Below are positions 21,923-30,919 of a DNA stretch of 64,000 bases, one piece after another. Origin of the DNA: JAICMB01 sp035295125 (lineage in GTDB: Bacteria > Acidobacteriota > Terriglobia > Bryobacterales > Bryobacteraceae); assembly GCA_035295125.1 (NCBI GenBank), contig DATGJP010000027.1, forward strand, positions 1 through 64,000, read 5' to 3'. A program made the translations under genes and the position numbers. The notes beneath the pieces are model-generated. The model saw only the letters and a program-made list of their open reading frames with translations. It searched no databases and had not been told where the DNA came from. Position 1 is the first letter of the stretch. Every line of letters starts with the position of its first letter.

Positions 21923-24418
21923 CTACGGCGTCGAGTTGGTCGAAACCTGCAGGCGCGATCCATCGGTGCGGATCGTAATCAGCCCCGCTCGATCGGTGCG
22001 CAGCGTCTCGATATGCCGGTCGGCGAGTCGGCGTAATACCTCAGCGTGCGGATGGTGGAACGAGTTCTCGAAACCCGCCGATATCACCGCAAACGCCGGA
22101 CGCACGGCATCGAGAAACGGTTCGGTGCTCGACGTCTTGCTGCCGTGATGGCACACCTTGAGAACATCCGCCCCGATCGCGAGTTGATCTGCCAGCACCC
22201 GGCCCTCCATGGGCGATTCCATGTCACCAGTCAGCAGGAAGGCATGTTCGCCGTAAAGAATACGGAGTCCCAGCGAATCGTTGTTCCTGGGTTTGGCATC
22301 CGGTATGTAATCGGGCGGTGGCGAGATCACCTCGATCGTCGCTCCGCCGAATTCCCGCCGTTCCCCGGAATGCATCGCCAGGATTCTCACGTGTTTCTTC
22401 CGTGCATGTTCGAGCACCTCGTTCCACACCGGGTCTTGCGGCGTGGCGCCAGTCCATAGCTCGGCCGGATGGAAATTGTCGATGATCGCACCGAGGCCGC
22501 CGATATGGTCCGCGTGGCCATGCGTCGCCACCACGACTTCCAGCTTGCGGATGGAGCGGCTCCAAAGATACGGCGACACAACATCCTCACCGATATCGAG
22601 CTTTGGCTTCCGGACCGAACCGAACGAGGGAACTCCCCCGGCGTCGACTAACATCAGCTTGCCCTGAGGAAACGCGAGCAGCAGGCTGTCGCCCTGTCCC
22701 ACGTCGATGGCCGCCAGCTCCAGCGCTCCGTGAGTAACGGCGGGCGCGAAGGGGTAGACGACGATGAGCGCGAATAGCCCCAGCACGATGCTGAAAACTA
22801 TCAATCCCCATGCACGTCTTGCGCGCATGGCGAATGCGAGAACAATGATAGCGGCGGCGAACGCGAGACACAACCACACCGGTGGATCGGGCGTACGCCA
22901 ATCGGGCTCCCACCTCGCGTGCCACGTTGCGACCCTTTCGGATGTAACCAGCAACCATCCGGCGACCTGGGCGGGCAGCGCCAGGCCGGTGAAGACGGCG
23001 ACAAATCCCACCGGCACCGCCAGGGTCAGCAGAGGCACGATGAACAGGTTCGCGGAGAAGCCCGAGAACGAAATGCGGTGGAAGTAGATGGCCATTGGAA
23101 GCGCCACCCCGATCTGGATCACGGTGGATATAATCGCCATTTCCCACGCGTAGAACACCAGTCGCAGACACCACGCCAGGCATCCGAGCATCCAGCGCGC
23201 CGGCAATCGAATGAAATACGAAACCGTCTCGACCAGCAGCCGCAACTCGACCCGGAACTGGGCGGTTGCCGGAGGGAGCCGCAGGTCGCGCTGCGCATCA
23301 TCAAGATCGCGTAAGCCGCGCCGGTACGGCTCGCAGGTTCTTGCCATGAACGGAATCGCAAACGCAGCCAGGACGGCGACAGAGAGGAAGGAAAGCTGGA
23401 AACTGGCTTCGAAGAGTTGGCCGGGGTCATAGGCCAGGTACAGAATCGCAATGGCCGCAAGCAGGTTCATCACGCGCCGCTCGCGGTAGAAGTATCTCCC
23501 GATAAAAAAGAGAGTCAGGCCGCCGGCAGCCCGCACCGCCGGAGCGTTGAATCCCGTAACGAGCGCATAGGTCCACGTTGCCAGGGCCGTGATAATCAGC
23601 GCGGGCAGTTCGCCGACGAAACACAACCGGATGAGAAAGAGAAAGGTCGCCGCCAGAACCGTGACGTGCAGGCCTGAAATGACGATCGCATGGAAGGTTC
23701 CGGTGCGGCGAAAATGATCGGTCCAGACCTTCTCCAGCTTGCCGGATTCACCGAGGAGGATCGCCTCCAACATTCCCGTCGCGTAGGCGTCGTTCCGGTA
23801 CAGCGAATCCAGCCGGGCGATAGCCGCTGTGCGAAGGGCGAAAATCGCGCGAAAGAGTGGCGTCCCACAGCTTCCGCCAGGCGCGCGGATTGCATCCGTG
23901 CCGCGCGTCGCGACCGTCCAATATACGTGGCGCCGAGCCGAGTAGGTGACGAAATCGAAGGATCCCGGGTTGTGGAAGTTCCGAATCGGGCGTACCTTGC
24001 CCTCCAACTCGATGCGTTGGCCGTAGTGGAACTCCGGCGGCGTTTCTCCGTCGCGAACCGTCAGGCTGACCCGAGCTCGGGCGCCAGGAGCGAGTTCCAC
24101 CGTGAACTGGTCCCGGCCCTCGAAAAGGATGGACGGCTCGACAACGCACCCAGCAAGGATCACGGTTTCGCGTGAGCTGGCCTCAATCACCGGAGCCGGT
24201 GTCGGGCGATGCAGAACGTCGATGTATGCGCCGCCGAGAAGGACCGCCAGGAGCGCTGAAGCATAGGTTAAAATCCGCGAACGGCGATGGGCGGCCAGCG
24301 CCAGAATTACGAACAGACCCATTTCGAGCGGCAGTTCGCAGCGATCGAAATGGGTAATGCGCGATACGAGGATTCCCGTGATAAAAGCCACCGCCGGCAG
24401 TAAAAGGGGATCCCTCAC
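21923..24418 (-). CDS. comEC: ComEC/Rec2-family DNA-uptake channel
   Basis: An 831-residue membrane protein of the competence family that passes single-stranded DNA across the inner membrane. Two N-terminal hydrophobic segments flank an OB-like DUF4131 region (about 60-180). The competence domain follows with many membrane segments (LLGESGKLEKVWTDHFRRTGTFHAIVISGLHVTV is its hallmark). A C-terminal metallo-beta-lactamase-like domain has THGHADHIGGLG near 636 and LTGDME, HHGSK. The metal-binding HxHxDH is intact. ComEA and pilin genes are not nearby. The frame starts at 24418 without a strong ribosome-binding site. Confidence 0.93.
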   Translation of the reverse strand: MRDPLLLPAVAFITGILVSRITHFDRCELPLEMGLFVILALAAHRRSRILTYASALLAVLLGGAYIDVLHRPTPAPVIEASSRETVILAGCVVEPSILFEGRDQFTVELAPGARARVSLTVRDGETPPEFHYGQRIELEGKVRPIRNFHNPGSFDFVTYSARRHVYWTVATRGTDAIRAPGGSCGTPLFRAIFALRTAAIARLDSLYRNDAYATGMLEAILLGESGKLEKVWTDHFRRTGTFHAIVISGLHVTVLAATFLFLIRLCFVGELPALIITALATWTYALVTGFNAPAVRAAGGLTLFFIGRYFYRERRVMNLLAAIAILYLAYDPGQLFEASFQLSFLSVAVLAAFAIPFMARTCEPYRRGLRDLDDAQRDLRLPPATAQFRVELRLLVETVSYFIRLPARWMLGCLAWCLRLVFYAWEMAIISTVIQIGVALPMAIYFHRISFSGFSANLFIVPLLTLAVPVGFVAVFTGLALPAQVAGWLLVTSERVATWHARWEPDWRTPDPPVWLCLAFAAAIIVLAFAMRARRAWGLIVFSIVLGLFALIVVYPFAPAVTHGALELAAIDVGQGDSLLLAFPQGKLMLVDAGGVPSFGSVRKPKLDIGEDVVSPYLWSRSIRKLEVVVATHGHADHIGGLGAIIDNFHPAELWTGATPQDPVWNEVLEHARKKHVRILAMHSGERREFGGATIEVISPPPDYIPDAKPRNNDSLGLRILYGEHAFLLTGDMESPMEGRVLADQLAIGADVLKVCHHGSKTSSTEPFLDAVRPAFAVISAGFENSFHHPHAEVLRRLADRHIETLRTDRAGLITIRTDGSRLQVSTNSTP

Positions 24419-24512
24419 TTAGACTTAGTGGGATTCTGGGCCAGAAATCTCTCCGGCAATTTCCGCCTGAAAGGATGCGCTGGTTGACGGCATGTACGAT
24501 TCGGAGACCGAA

Positions 24513-25907
24513 ATGAACCGCCATCCTTTCCTGACCCACACCTTCGCGATTACCGGAGCACTCACGATCTTCGCCGCCCTCGGTTGGGCGCAACGCTCAC
24601 CAGACCTCAATCCTGTCCCCTTCCGGTCCGCCGATGGCAAGTTTACCGGCTGGAAGCTGACCATCCCCGGCAATCGGCCGCTCGCGACACCCGCCGTCGT
24701 CGATGGCAAGATCTATATCGGTGGTGGCTTTGGCAGCCACGAGTTCTATGCCTTCGACTCCGGCTCGGGCCAACACCTATGGACCTATCACACGGCGGAT
24801 GACGGCCCGACAGCCGCCGTTGTGGAAGGCCGCCGCATCATCTTCAACACCGAAAGCTGCGAGATCGAGACCCTGACGACCGACGGGAAGCCGGTATGGA
24901 AGAAGTGGCTCGGAGACCCTTTGATGAGCATGCCCGCCGTCGCCGACGGGAAGGTCTACATGGCCTACCCGAACTCGCGTTCGGACCACCGCTATTACCT
25001 CGCAGCGTTCGACCTCGCGAGCGGGTCGGAGTTATGGCATAGTCCGATCGCAGGCGAGATCATTACGGCGCCTGTCGTTGATGAGGAGAAGGTATACGTG
25101 TCGACGGTTGACGGTTCGCTCGTCTCCTTCGACCGCAAAGACGGCAAACAACTCTGGGAGGAAAGAAAGAATGCCACTTCGGCGCCCGCGGTGTGGAAAG
25201 GGCAAACGTTCTTCAGCCGCCGGGAACAGACGAACGTGACGGTGGGCGGCAGGGTAATGGCACAGCAGAATGAAGTCGTGGCGTCGAAAGCTACCACGAC
25301 TGCTGCCGCCCCGGTCGTCGACGTGCGCGATACCATGCGCGCCGCCGATTACCTCGATTACAAAAAACGCGCCGCCTCACCAACCGAAGCGAAAAGCCAG
25401 TCACTGGACGCATCGGTCGGCTTCGCCGGGGCGTCGAAAGGCAGCGCGAATATGGCCGCTTCGATGGCCAACCTTGGACAAGCCAGCGTCCACGGAATCT
25501 GGGCATACCAGGGCTCGAAGCCCTTCGTCGACAATGGGCGCCTGTACAGTTCCATGGGAAATCGAGTCATGAGCGTCGACGCGAAAACCAGCAAAGTCCT
25601 CTGGACGCGCGACCTCGGACGCGACGGTGTGAATGCCTCGTTAACTCCTCCGGCAGTCGTTAACGGCAAGGTGTTCGTCGGAACACGCACCGGTGAAGTG
25701 CGGGCGATGTCCGAAGCCACTGGTGAGGTCCTTTGGACTGTTAACGTGGGCGAGCCGGTGGTTTTCCAGCCCGCCGTCATGAATGGCAGGGTTTATGTCC
25801 CGACCGAATCCGGCAGTATCATTTGCTTCGAGACTGGCGATCCGCACGATGACGGCTGGCAGATGTGGGGCGGAAACGGAGCGCACAACGGTTTGAAGAA
25901 ACGCTAG
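24513..25907 (+). CDS. Secreted PQQ-like beta-propeller protein (BamB-like fold)
   Basis: A 464-residue protein. The ATG at 24513 has GGAG seven bases upstream and starts a clear signal peptide (NRHPFLTHTFAITGALTIFAALGWAQ); an earlier ATG at 24492 would add seven residues in front. Repeated blades end in tryptophan-docking motifs (DSGSGQHLWTY, DLASGSELWHS, DRKDGKQLWEE, DAKTSKVLWTR, SEATGEVLWTV). An Ala/Ser-rich insertion of about 90 residues in the middle is unusual for the fold. PQQ-enzyme metal ligands are not apparent, so it is probably a structural or binding protein of the envelope. Confidence 0.8.
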   Translation: MNRHPFLTHTFAITGALTIFAALGWAQRSPDLNPVPFRSADGKFTGWKLTIPGNRPLATPAVVDGKIYIGGGFGSHEFYAFDSGSGQHLWTYHTADDGPTAAVVEGRRIIFNTESCEIETLTTDGKPVWKKWLGDPLMSMPAVADGKVYMAYPNSRSDHRYYLAAFDLASGSELWHSPIAGEIITAPVVDEEKVYVSTVDGSLVSFDRKDGKQLWEERKNATSAPAVWKGQTFFSRREQTNVTVGGRVMAQQNEVVASKATTTAAAPVVDVRDTMRAADYLDYKKRAASPTEAKSQSLDASVGFAGASKGSANMAASMANLGQASVHGIWAYQGSKPFVDNGRLYSSMGNRVMSVDAKTSKVLWTRDLGRDGVNASLTPPAVVNGKVFVGTRTGEVRAMSEATGEVLWTVNVGEPVVFQPAVMNGRVYVPTESGSIICFETGDPHDDGWQMWGGNGAHNGLKKR

Positions 25908-25950
25908 CTTCAGAAGCGGTCAGCGCTCAGATAAACCGCGCGGGCTTGTA

Positions 25951-27900
25951 CTAAGGTTGAAGGCCGATGAAGCTTAGCAAGCCCGACCGCACAATATGGT
26001 TCACCGCAAACCCGCCCGCATAAGCCAGGAAGGTCATGTAGGCGAACTGTATGGCCGGCCATCGCCACCCTCCTGTTTCGCGGCGGACAACGGCGATGGT
26101 CGACATGCATTGCATAGCGAAGGCGAAGAAGATGAGCAAGGCAAACGCACCGCCCAGGGAAAGCTCGTTCTGCAGGGCATGGCGCAGCCCCTCGGAATGT
26201 TCCAGTTCCTCGCCTTCGACTCCGTAGATGGTTCCCAGAGTTCCCACAATCACCTCGCGGGCGGCGATGGAGGAGATCAGTCCAATACCAATCTTCCAGT
26301 TGAAGCCCAGCGGTTTGATCAGGGGCTCGATGGAGTGGCCCAGCATGCCTGCGTAGCTGTCGGCGATCTCCGGTGCTTTACCGTTCTGCAAGGGCAGGTG
26401 CAACAGCACCCACAGAACGATGGCGACCAACAGAATCACGGTGCCGGCGCGATGCAGGAAAACCTTCGACCGGTCATACAGGCGAATGCCCAACGACTGG
26501 AGAGTGGGCCAGCGATACGGAGGCATCTCGAGCACAAACGGCGTGCGCTCGCTCTTCAGTACCGACGATTTGAGCACCTTCGCCGTGAATACAGCCGCCA
26601 GGAACCCGAGCACGTACAGGCTCAGCATCGCGGCGGTCTGCGTACTGAGAAATGGACCGAGGAGGTGTTGCTCCTTGACGAAGGCCGCTATGACCAGGAT
26701 GTAGATCGGCATGCGCGCGGAGCATGTCATGAACGGCGCAATCATGATGGTTGCGAGCCGGTCGCGCTTATTCTCGATCGTGCGCGTCGACATAATCGCA
26801 GGCACCGCGCAGGCATAGGCCGAAAGCAGCGGGATAAACGACTTGCCCTGCAAACCCATCTTGGCCATGGTCCGGTCGGCAATCAGGGCGGCACGCGCCA
26901 GGTAGCCGGAGTCTTCGAGGATACCGATGAACAGAAACAACAGCAGAATCTGAGGCAGAAAAACGAGAACCGAGCCGACCCCGGTCCATACACCATCCAC
27001 CAGCAGCGATGTCAGAACCGAATGGGGCAAGACGTGGTTGAACCAGACGCCCGAGGATTGTATGAGCCCTTGCAGGCCGTCCATTAAGGGGCGGGCCCCC
27101 ACGAAGATGGTCTGGAAAACAGCCACTACCACCACCGCGAAGATTGCCGGACCCGCAATGGGATGAAGAAAGAGTTGATCTAGGCGGCGCGTCCACAACG
27201 GCGGTTCGGGAGCCTTGTAAGCGGCGCCGGCGCCTACCTGACCCGCCCATTGGCGGCATTTCGGGACATCCTGCAAAACCGGCAGTTCCACTTTGGGAGC
27301 TTGCAGGGGGCTGCGTCCGGCCGCGGTGCCCTCGATGAACTGGAAGACCTTCTCGACGCCTTCGCCCTTCGCGGCACTGATCAGCGCGACAGGAGCGCCT
27401 AACTCGGTGGCCAGGGCGCCAGTGTTGACCTCGCCTCCCCGGCTGCGCAGATCGTCCGCCATGTTCAAAACGATCAGCGTTGGAAGCTTCAGAGCCAGGA
27501 TGGGAGCCGCCAAAACCAGGTGTCGCGCGAGGTTGGTGCAATCGAGTATCAATAAGATCGCATCCGGCTTTGGCGAATTCGCCATCTCGCCGAACAGCAC
27601 GTCGCGCGTCACGCGCTCGTCCTCGGAGCGGGGGGTGAGGCTGTAGACACCTGGCAAATCGACGAGCACGACTTCACGGGGACCACGAGTTTTCGCCCTT
27701 CCGACACGCTGCTCTACCGTTACCCCGGGGAAGTTCGCTACCTTCTGGCGCATACCGGTTAAGCGGTTGAATAGCGTGGATTTCCCCGAATTGGGTGGGC
27801 CAACTACCGCCACCACGTGAGGCGTTGTGGATTGCGATTTAAAGGGCGGTGGAAGTTCTTTCGGGCAACTTCCGAAACTGCACTCGTGGCAGGCGCTCAT
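25951..27900 (-). CDS. feoB: Ferrous iron transport protein B
   Basis: A 649-residue iron(II) permease. The N-terminal G domain has G1 GPPNSGKS (about 33-40), a G2 region NFPGVTVEQ, G3 DLPGVYSL and G4 NMAD; the membrane domain follows with two Gate-type halves (GSVLVFLPQILLLFLFIGILEDSGYLARAA and the C-terminal counterpart) and ends in AGGFAVNHIVRSGLL. It is shorter than E. coli FeoB (773). Unusual is the N-terminal CHECSFGSC (Cys4, Cys7, Cys12) ahead of the G domain. The ATG overlaps the feoA stop (ATGA), so the pair is coupled. Confidence 0.95.
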   Translation of the reverse strand: MSACHECSFGSCPKELPPPFKSQSTTPHVVAVVGPPNSGKSTLFNRLTGMRQKVANFPGVTVEQRVGRAKTRGPREVVLVDLPGVYSLTPRSEDERVTRDVLFGEMANSPKPDAILLILDCTNLARHLVLAAPILALKLPTLIVLNMADDLRSRGGEVNTGALATELGAPVALISAAKGEGVEKVFQFIEGTAAGRSPLQAPKVELPVLQDVPKCRQWAGQVGAGAAYKAPEPPLWTRRLDQLFLHPIAGPAIFAVVVVAVFQTIFVGARPLMDGLQGLIQSSGVWFNHVLPHSVLTSLLVDGVWTGVGSVLVFLPQILLLFLFIGILEDSGYLARAALIADRTMAKMGLQGKSFIPLLSAYACAVPAIMSTRTIENKRDRLATIMIAPFMTCSARMPIYILVIAAFVKEQHLLGPFLSTQTAAMLSLYVLGFLAAVFTAKVLKSSVLKSERTPFVLEMPPYRWPTLQSLGIRLYDRSKVFLHRAGTVILLVAIVLWVLLHLPLQNGKAPEIADSYAGMLGHSIEPLIKPLGFNWKIGIGLISSIAAREVIVGTLGTIYGVEGEELEHSEGLRHALQNELSLGGAFALLIFFAFAMQCMSTIAVVRRETGGWRWPAIQFAYMTFLAYAGGFAVNHIVRSGLLSFIGLQP

Positions 27901-28178
27901 GTCGTCTTCTTCTGGACCCTTAGTATGAGATGCTTTGCGGTTTCCCTTCGAAGTGCAACTTCTGATCCATCAATACGATAGATGCGCGGGTCACCGCCTG
28001 GGGCGCTAAGCGCGCGCGTCACGGGAGCGCCCGGCAGAAACCCGAGCTCCATGAGCCGCTGGGCGGTATCCTCTGGTAAATCAATGCTTTCGAGGACGCC
28101 CTGTTCGCCTTGTTTGAGTTCAGCGAGAGTAGCCGCGGCTTTGGAGGTACGGCGCCTCTTATTGAAACTCAGTTGCAT
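27897..28178 (-). CDS. feoA: Ferrous iron transport protein A
   Basis: A 93-residue protein with the SH3-like FeoA domain at about 20-90 (ATLAELKQGEQGVLESIDLP, RLMELGFLPGAPVTRAL, DGSEVALRRETAKHLIL). The family supports FeoB-dependent iron(II) uptake. I placed the start at the ATG 28178 because the frame upstream to 28316 has no domain-like sequence and would run through a likely promoter; GGAG lies 11 bases upstream. The basic N-terminus (FNKRRRTSKAAAT) is a small extension relative to the minimal domain. Confidence 0.88.
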   Translation of the reverse strand: MQLSFNKRRRTSKAAATLAELKQGEQGVLESIDLPEDTAQRLMELGFLPGAPVTRALSAPGGDPRIYRIDGSEVALRRETAKHLILRVQKKTT

Positions 28179-28242
28179 GTTGCTGGTGACTCCAGTATGG
28201 GATCGGCGAAAACCAAAGTCAATACCCTCACCTATAATACAA

Positions 28243-28255
28243 GACCAGTTTGGTC
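28243..28255. promoter_or_regulatory. Palindrome GACCA-GTT-TGGTC upstream of feoA
   Basis: A perfect 13-base dyad 65 bases upstream of the feoA ATG, next to an ATAATA (28234-28239) that reads TATTAT on the feoA strand. The location suggests an iron-responsive operator, but it does not match the Fur or DtxR/IdeR consensus that I know. Confidence 0.3.
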
Positions 28256-28297
28256 CTAGATTCATTATTTGACGCGAAAATTTCTCTAGCAGACTAC

Positions 28298-28326
28298 TTG
28301 ACATGATAGCACTCATATTTTATATT
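28298..28326 (+). promoter_or_regulatory. hsp20 promoter TTGACA-17-TATATT
   Basis: A perfect -35 (28298-28303), a 17-base spacer and a -10 (28321-28326) with five of six consensus bases lie 38 bases before the hsp20 start. Inside the spacer, TAGCACTC at 28307-28314 equals the left half of the CIRCE operator bound by HrcA, but the right half (GAGTGCTAA nine bases on) is missing. Confidence 0.75.
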
Positions 28327-28363
28327 GAATGTGTAAGTAGATTCTAAGGAGGACAAAGATTCA

Positions 28364-28804
28364 ATGGCTGTGGTCAAATACAATCTCCCCGATATGGAGG
28401 ACTTCCCCGTAGGACTTCGCTTGTTCCAGGACACGGTAAACCGCCTGCTCGTCCCGAGTACTGGCCGCCCGTGGGTTCCCCCGGTCGACATCTTCGAAAC
28501 TGAAAATGAATGGGTTTTGAAGGCTGACCTTCCTGATGTCAAGCTGGAGCAAGTAGACATCCAAATCGAGAACGGCACGCTGTCACTGAAAGGCGAACGT
28601 AAGTTCCAGAAGGACGAATCGTCCAAGGGCTATCGCCAGGTGGAGCGCGCGTACGGGTCGTTTGCCCGCTACTTCAGCCTGCCTGACACCGTCGATGCCG
28701 AGAAGGTTCACGCCGACTATGCAACTGGCGTGCTGACCGTCACTCTCCCCAAAAAGGAAGTCGCCAAGCCGCGCAGCATCAAAGTGCACGTTGCCAACAA
28801 CTAA
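28364..28804 (+). CDS. Small heat-shock protein, Hsp20/alpha-crystallin family
   Basis: A 146-residue holdase chaperone that keeps unfolding proteins soluble without ATP. The alpha-crystallin domain runs from about 45 to 140 (PPVDIFETENEWVLKADLPDVKLEQVDIQIENGTLSLKGERKF), with the conserved ADYATGVLTVTLPKKE near the end. The C-terminal I-x-I/V anchor may be represented by SIKVHV. The short N-terminal arm is typical of bacterial class members. AAGGAGG at 28346-28352 and a near-consensus promoter suggest strong expression. A GC hairpin terminator follows. Confidence 0.95.
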   Translation: MAVVKYNLPDMEDFPVGLRLFQDTVNRLLVPSTGRPWVPPVDIFETENEWVLKADLPDVKLEQVDIQIENGTLSLKGERKFQKDESSKGYRQVERAYGSFARYFSLPDTVDAEKVHADYATGVLTVTLPKKEVAKPRSIKVHVANN

Positions 28805-28831
28805 GTAGCGATCCATACATCTAAGAAGCAG

Positions 28832-28860
28832 GGGCCGGGTCGTTAGTCCCGGCCCGGTTT
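28832..28860 (+). terminator. GC-rich hairpin terminator after hsp20
   Basis: GGGCCGGG (28832-28839), an eight-base loop and CCCGGCCC (28848-28855) form a perfect eight-pair stem, followed by GGTTT. The T-tract is short, so termination may be partial. It separates hsp20 from htpX. Confidence 0.65.
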
Positions 28861-28864
28861 GTCT

Positions 28865-29709
28865 ATGAACACCCTTAAAACGGTTCTCCTGCTGGGCATG
28901 CTCAGCGGGATTCTGTTGTTTGGCGGCGAAATGATCGGCGGCCGCCAGGGCCTGTACTGGGGTCTGGTTCTGGCGATCGTAATGAACTTCGCGGGCTACT
29001 TCTTCTCCGATAAGATTGCCTTGTCGATGTACTCGGCGCAGCCCGTGACCCCAACCGATAACCCGGCGGTCCATGCGCGCGTTTTCCTATCGTTCAGAGC
29101 CTGGCCATGCGGATGAACCTGCCGATGCCGAAACTTTGGCTCATTCCCGAAGATTCGCCGAATGCTTTCGCAACCGGCCGCAATCCGGAGCATGCTTCGG
29201 TGGCATTTACAGCCGGCGTGTTGAAGGTGATGAACGATCAGGAGTTGGAAGGAGTTGTGGCGCACGAGCTGGGCCACGTGAAGAACCGCGATATCCTGAC
29301 CAGCTCGGTTGCCGCAGTTCTGGCCAGCGCCATTACGTTCCTCGCGCGGATGGGGTTCTTCTTCGGGCGCCGCGATGACGAAGAAGAGGGCGGAGGGTGG
29401 GGTGCTGTGATGATGTTGTTCCTTGCGCCTATCGCTGCTATGCTCATCCAGATGGCGAGTTCGCGGACCCGCGAGTATGCCGCCGATGAAACCTCGGCGA
29501 AAGTGACTCGCAATCCTTACGAGCTGATTTCGGCTCTGCAGAAGCTCGAAAGCTGGTCGCAGCGCATCCCCCTGCAGGAAGCCACCCCCTCGACGGCGCA
29601 CTTGTTTATCGTTAACCCGTTCCGCCGCGGTTTCTTCTCGAGCATGTTTTCGACTCATCCCGCGACCGGCGATCGCATCGCCCGCCTTCAGCAGTGGCGC
29701 CCGAATTAG
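28865..29709 (+). pseudogene. htpX: Zinc metalloprotease HtpX, broken by a one-base frameshift
   Basis: The first part (MNTLKTVLLLGMLSGILLFGG... up to NPAVHARV) and the second part (SLAMRMNLPMPKLWLIPEDSPNAFATG onward) are consecutive pieces of one membrane metalloprotease of about 281 residues, in two frames. One extra C in the CC at 29086-29087 would restore the reading ...V-F-P-I-V-Q-S-L-A-M-R-M. The second part has the zinc site HELGHVKNRD and the later Glu in SRTREYAADETSA. HtpX degrades misfolded membrane proteins and is heat-inducible, which suits the position after hsp20. No other damage is seen, so a base-calling or assembly error is as likely as true decay. Confidence 0.8.
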
Positions 29710-29712
29710 CGC

Positions 29713-30882
29713 GTGGCGGCAACTGTCCGAGTCAACCGTAAAGCGTCGGACCGAATCGCGTCCGGACACCCCTGGATCTTTGTCAGCGATGTGCTGGACC
29801 GGGGAGATGCCGAACCTGGCGCCGTCGTCACGGTCGTCGATCCCAAGGGCAGGGCACTGGGCACAGCCCACTACAGTTCCACGTCGCAGATCTGCCTGCG
29901 GCTGTTGAGCGACCGGGTGGAATCTGTCAATCGTGAATTCTTCTTACGCCGCCTGGACCAAGCCGAGTCGTACCGCAGGCGTGTCTTGAGCGACACGACC
30001 GCCTACCGACTGGTACACGGTGAGGCCGACCGCCTTCCCGGCCTGGTGATCGACCGTTACGCGGACTGTTTCGTTGTCCAAACCCTCGATCAGGGTATGG
30101 ATCGCGCCAAAGCCGACATCGTGAGCTGCCTGGAAGAACGATATGCCCCAAGCGGAATCGTTGAGCGCAACGACGTCGCGGTTCGCAGCCGGGAATCGCT
30201 GCCGCTAGAGTCGGGATTACTCGCAGGCGAGATTCCCGAAGCTGTTCCAATAAAAATGAACGGCCTGGAACTCACCGCCGACCTTCTGCACGGACAGAAA
30301 ACCGGCGTCTTCCTCGATCAGCGCGAAAACTATCTGGCCGCGGCGCAATACGCCCGTGGGCGCGCACTCGACTGTTTCACGTCAACGGGCGGTTTTGCGC
30401 TCCACATGGCCGCGCATTGCGAATCGGTGGAGGCGGTGGATAGTTCCGCCACCGCGCTTGCCACCGCTGCCGCGAATGCAACCCGGAATTCGATCGCGAA
30501 CATCAACTGGCGCGAGGCGGATGTCTTCGACCTGCTTGCCGGGTATGTTTCCGCCCGGCGCTCGTTCGACACCATCGTTCTCGATCCTCCGGCGTTTGCC
30601 AAATCGCGCTCCAACATCGATGCGGCGGCGCGCGGCTACAAGGAAATCAACCTGCGCGGTCTGCGCCTGCTCGCGCCGGGCGGCACTTTGATCACCTGCT
30701 CCTGCTCCCATCACATGAGCGAAGCGATGCTGCTTACGGTTCTCGCCGAAGCATCCCTGGATGCGCATTGCACGCTTCGCATCGTCGAGCGGCGCACGCA
30801 GGCGCGCGACCATCCGATCCTGCTCACCGTTCCTGAAACCCACTACCTCAAGTGCCTGATTGCGCAAGTCGTACCCAATTGA
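29713..30882 (+). CDS. rlmI: RlmI-type class I SAM-dependent rRNA (cytosine-C5) methyltransferase
   Basis: A 389-residue protein of normal length for the RlmI/YccW group. An N-terminal PUA domain (VRVNRKASDRIASGHPWIFVSDVL) is followed by a linker domain and a Rossmann methyltransferase whose SAM motif is ALDCFTSTGGFALHMA and whose catalytic-region motifs are LDPPAFAKS and ITCSCSHHMSEAML. RlmI methylates C1962 of E. coli 23S rRNA; the target here is inferred. It begins with GTG three bases after the htpX stop, so the two genes are likely co-transcribed. Confidence 0.85.
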   Translation: MAATVRVNRKASDRIASGHPWIFVSDVLDRGDAEPGAVVTVVDPKGRALGTAHYSSTSQICLRLLSDRVESVNREFFLRRLDQAESYRRRVLSDTTAYRLVHGEADRLPGLVIDRYADCFVVQTLDQGMDRAKADIVSCLEERYAPSGIVERNDVAVRSRESLPLESGLLAGEIPEAVPIKMNGLELTADLLHGQKTGVFLDQRENYLAAAQYARGRALDCFTSTGGFALHMAAHCESVEAVDSSATALATAAANATRNSIANINWREADVFDLLAGYVSARRSFDTIVLDPPAFAKSRSNIDAAARGYKEINLRGLRLLAPGGTLITCSCSHHMSEAMLLTVLAEASLDAHCTLRIVERRTQARDHPILLTVPETHYLKCLIAQVVPN

Positions 30883-30919
30883 CCTGCTGCGGACGGCGGC
30901 AACCGCCGAAGTAAAAGGT

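Noticed and set aside
25996..27087. Rightward frame of 363 codons opposite feoB
   Set aside because: It is antisense to the membrane domain of FeoB and is rich in Gln/Arg/Gly/His with no motif.
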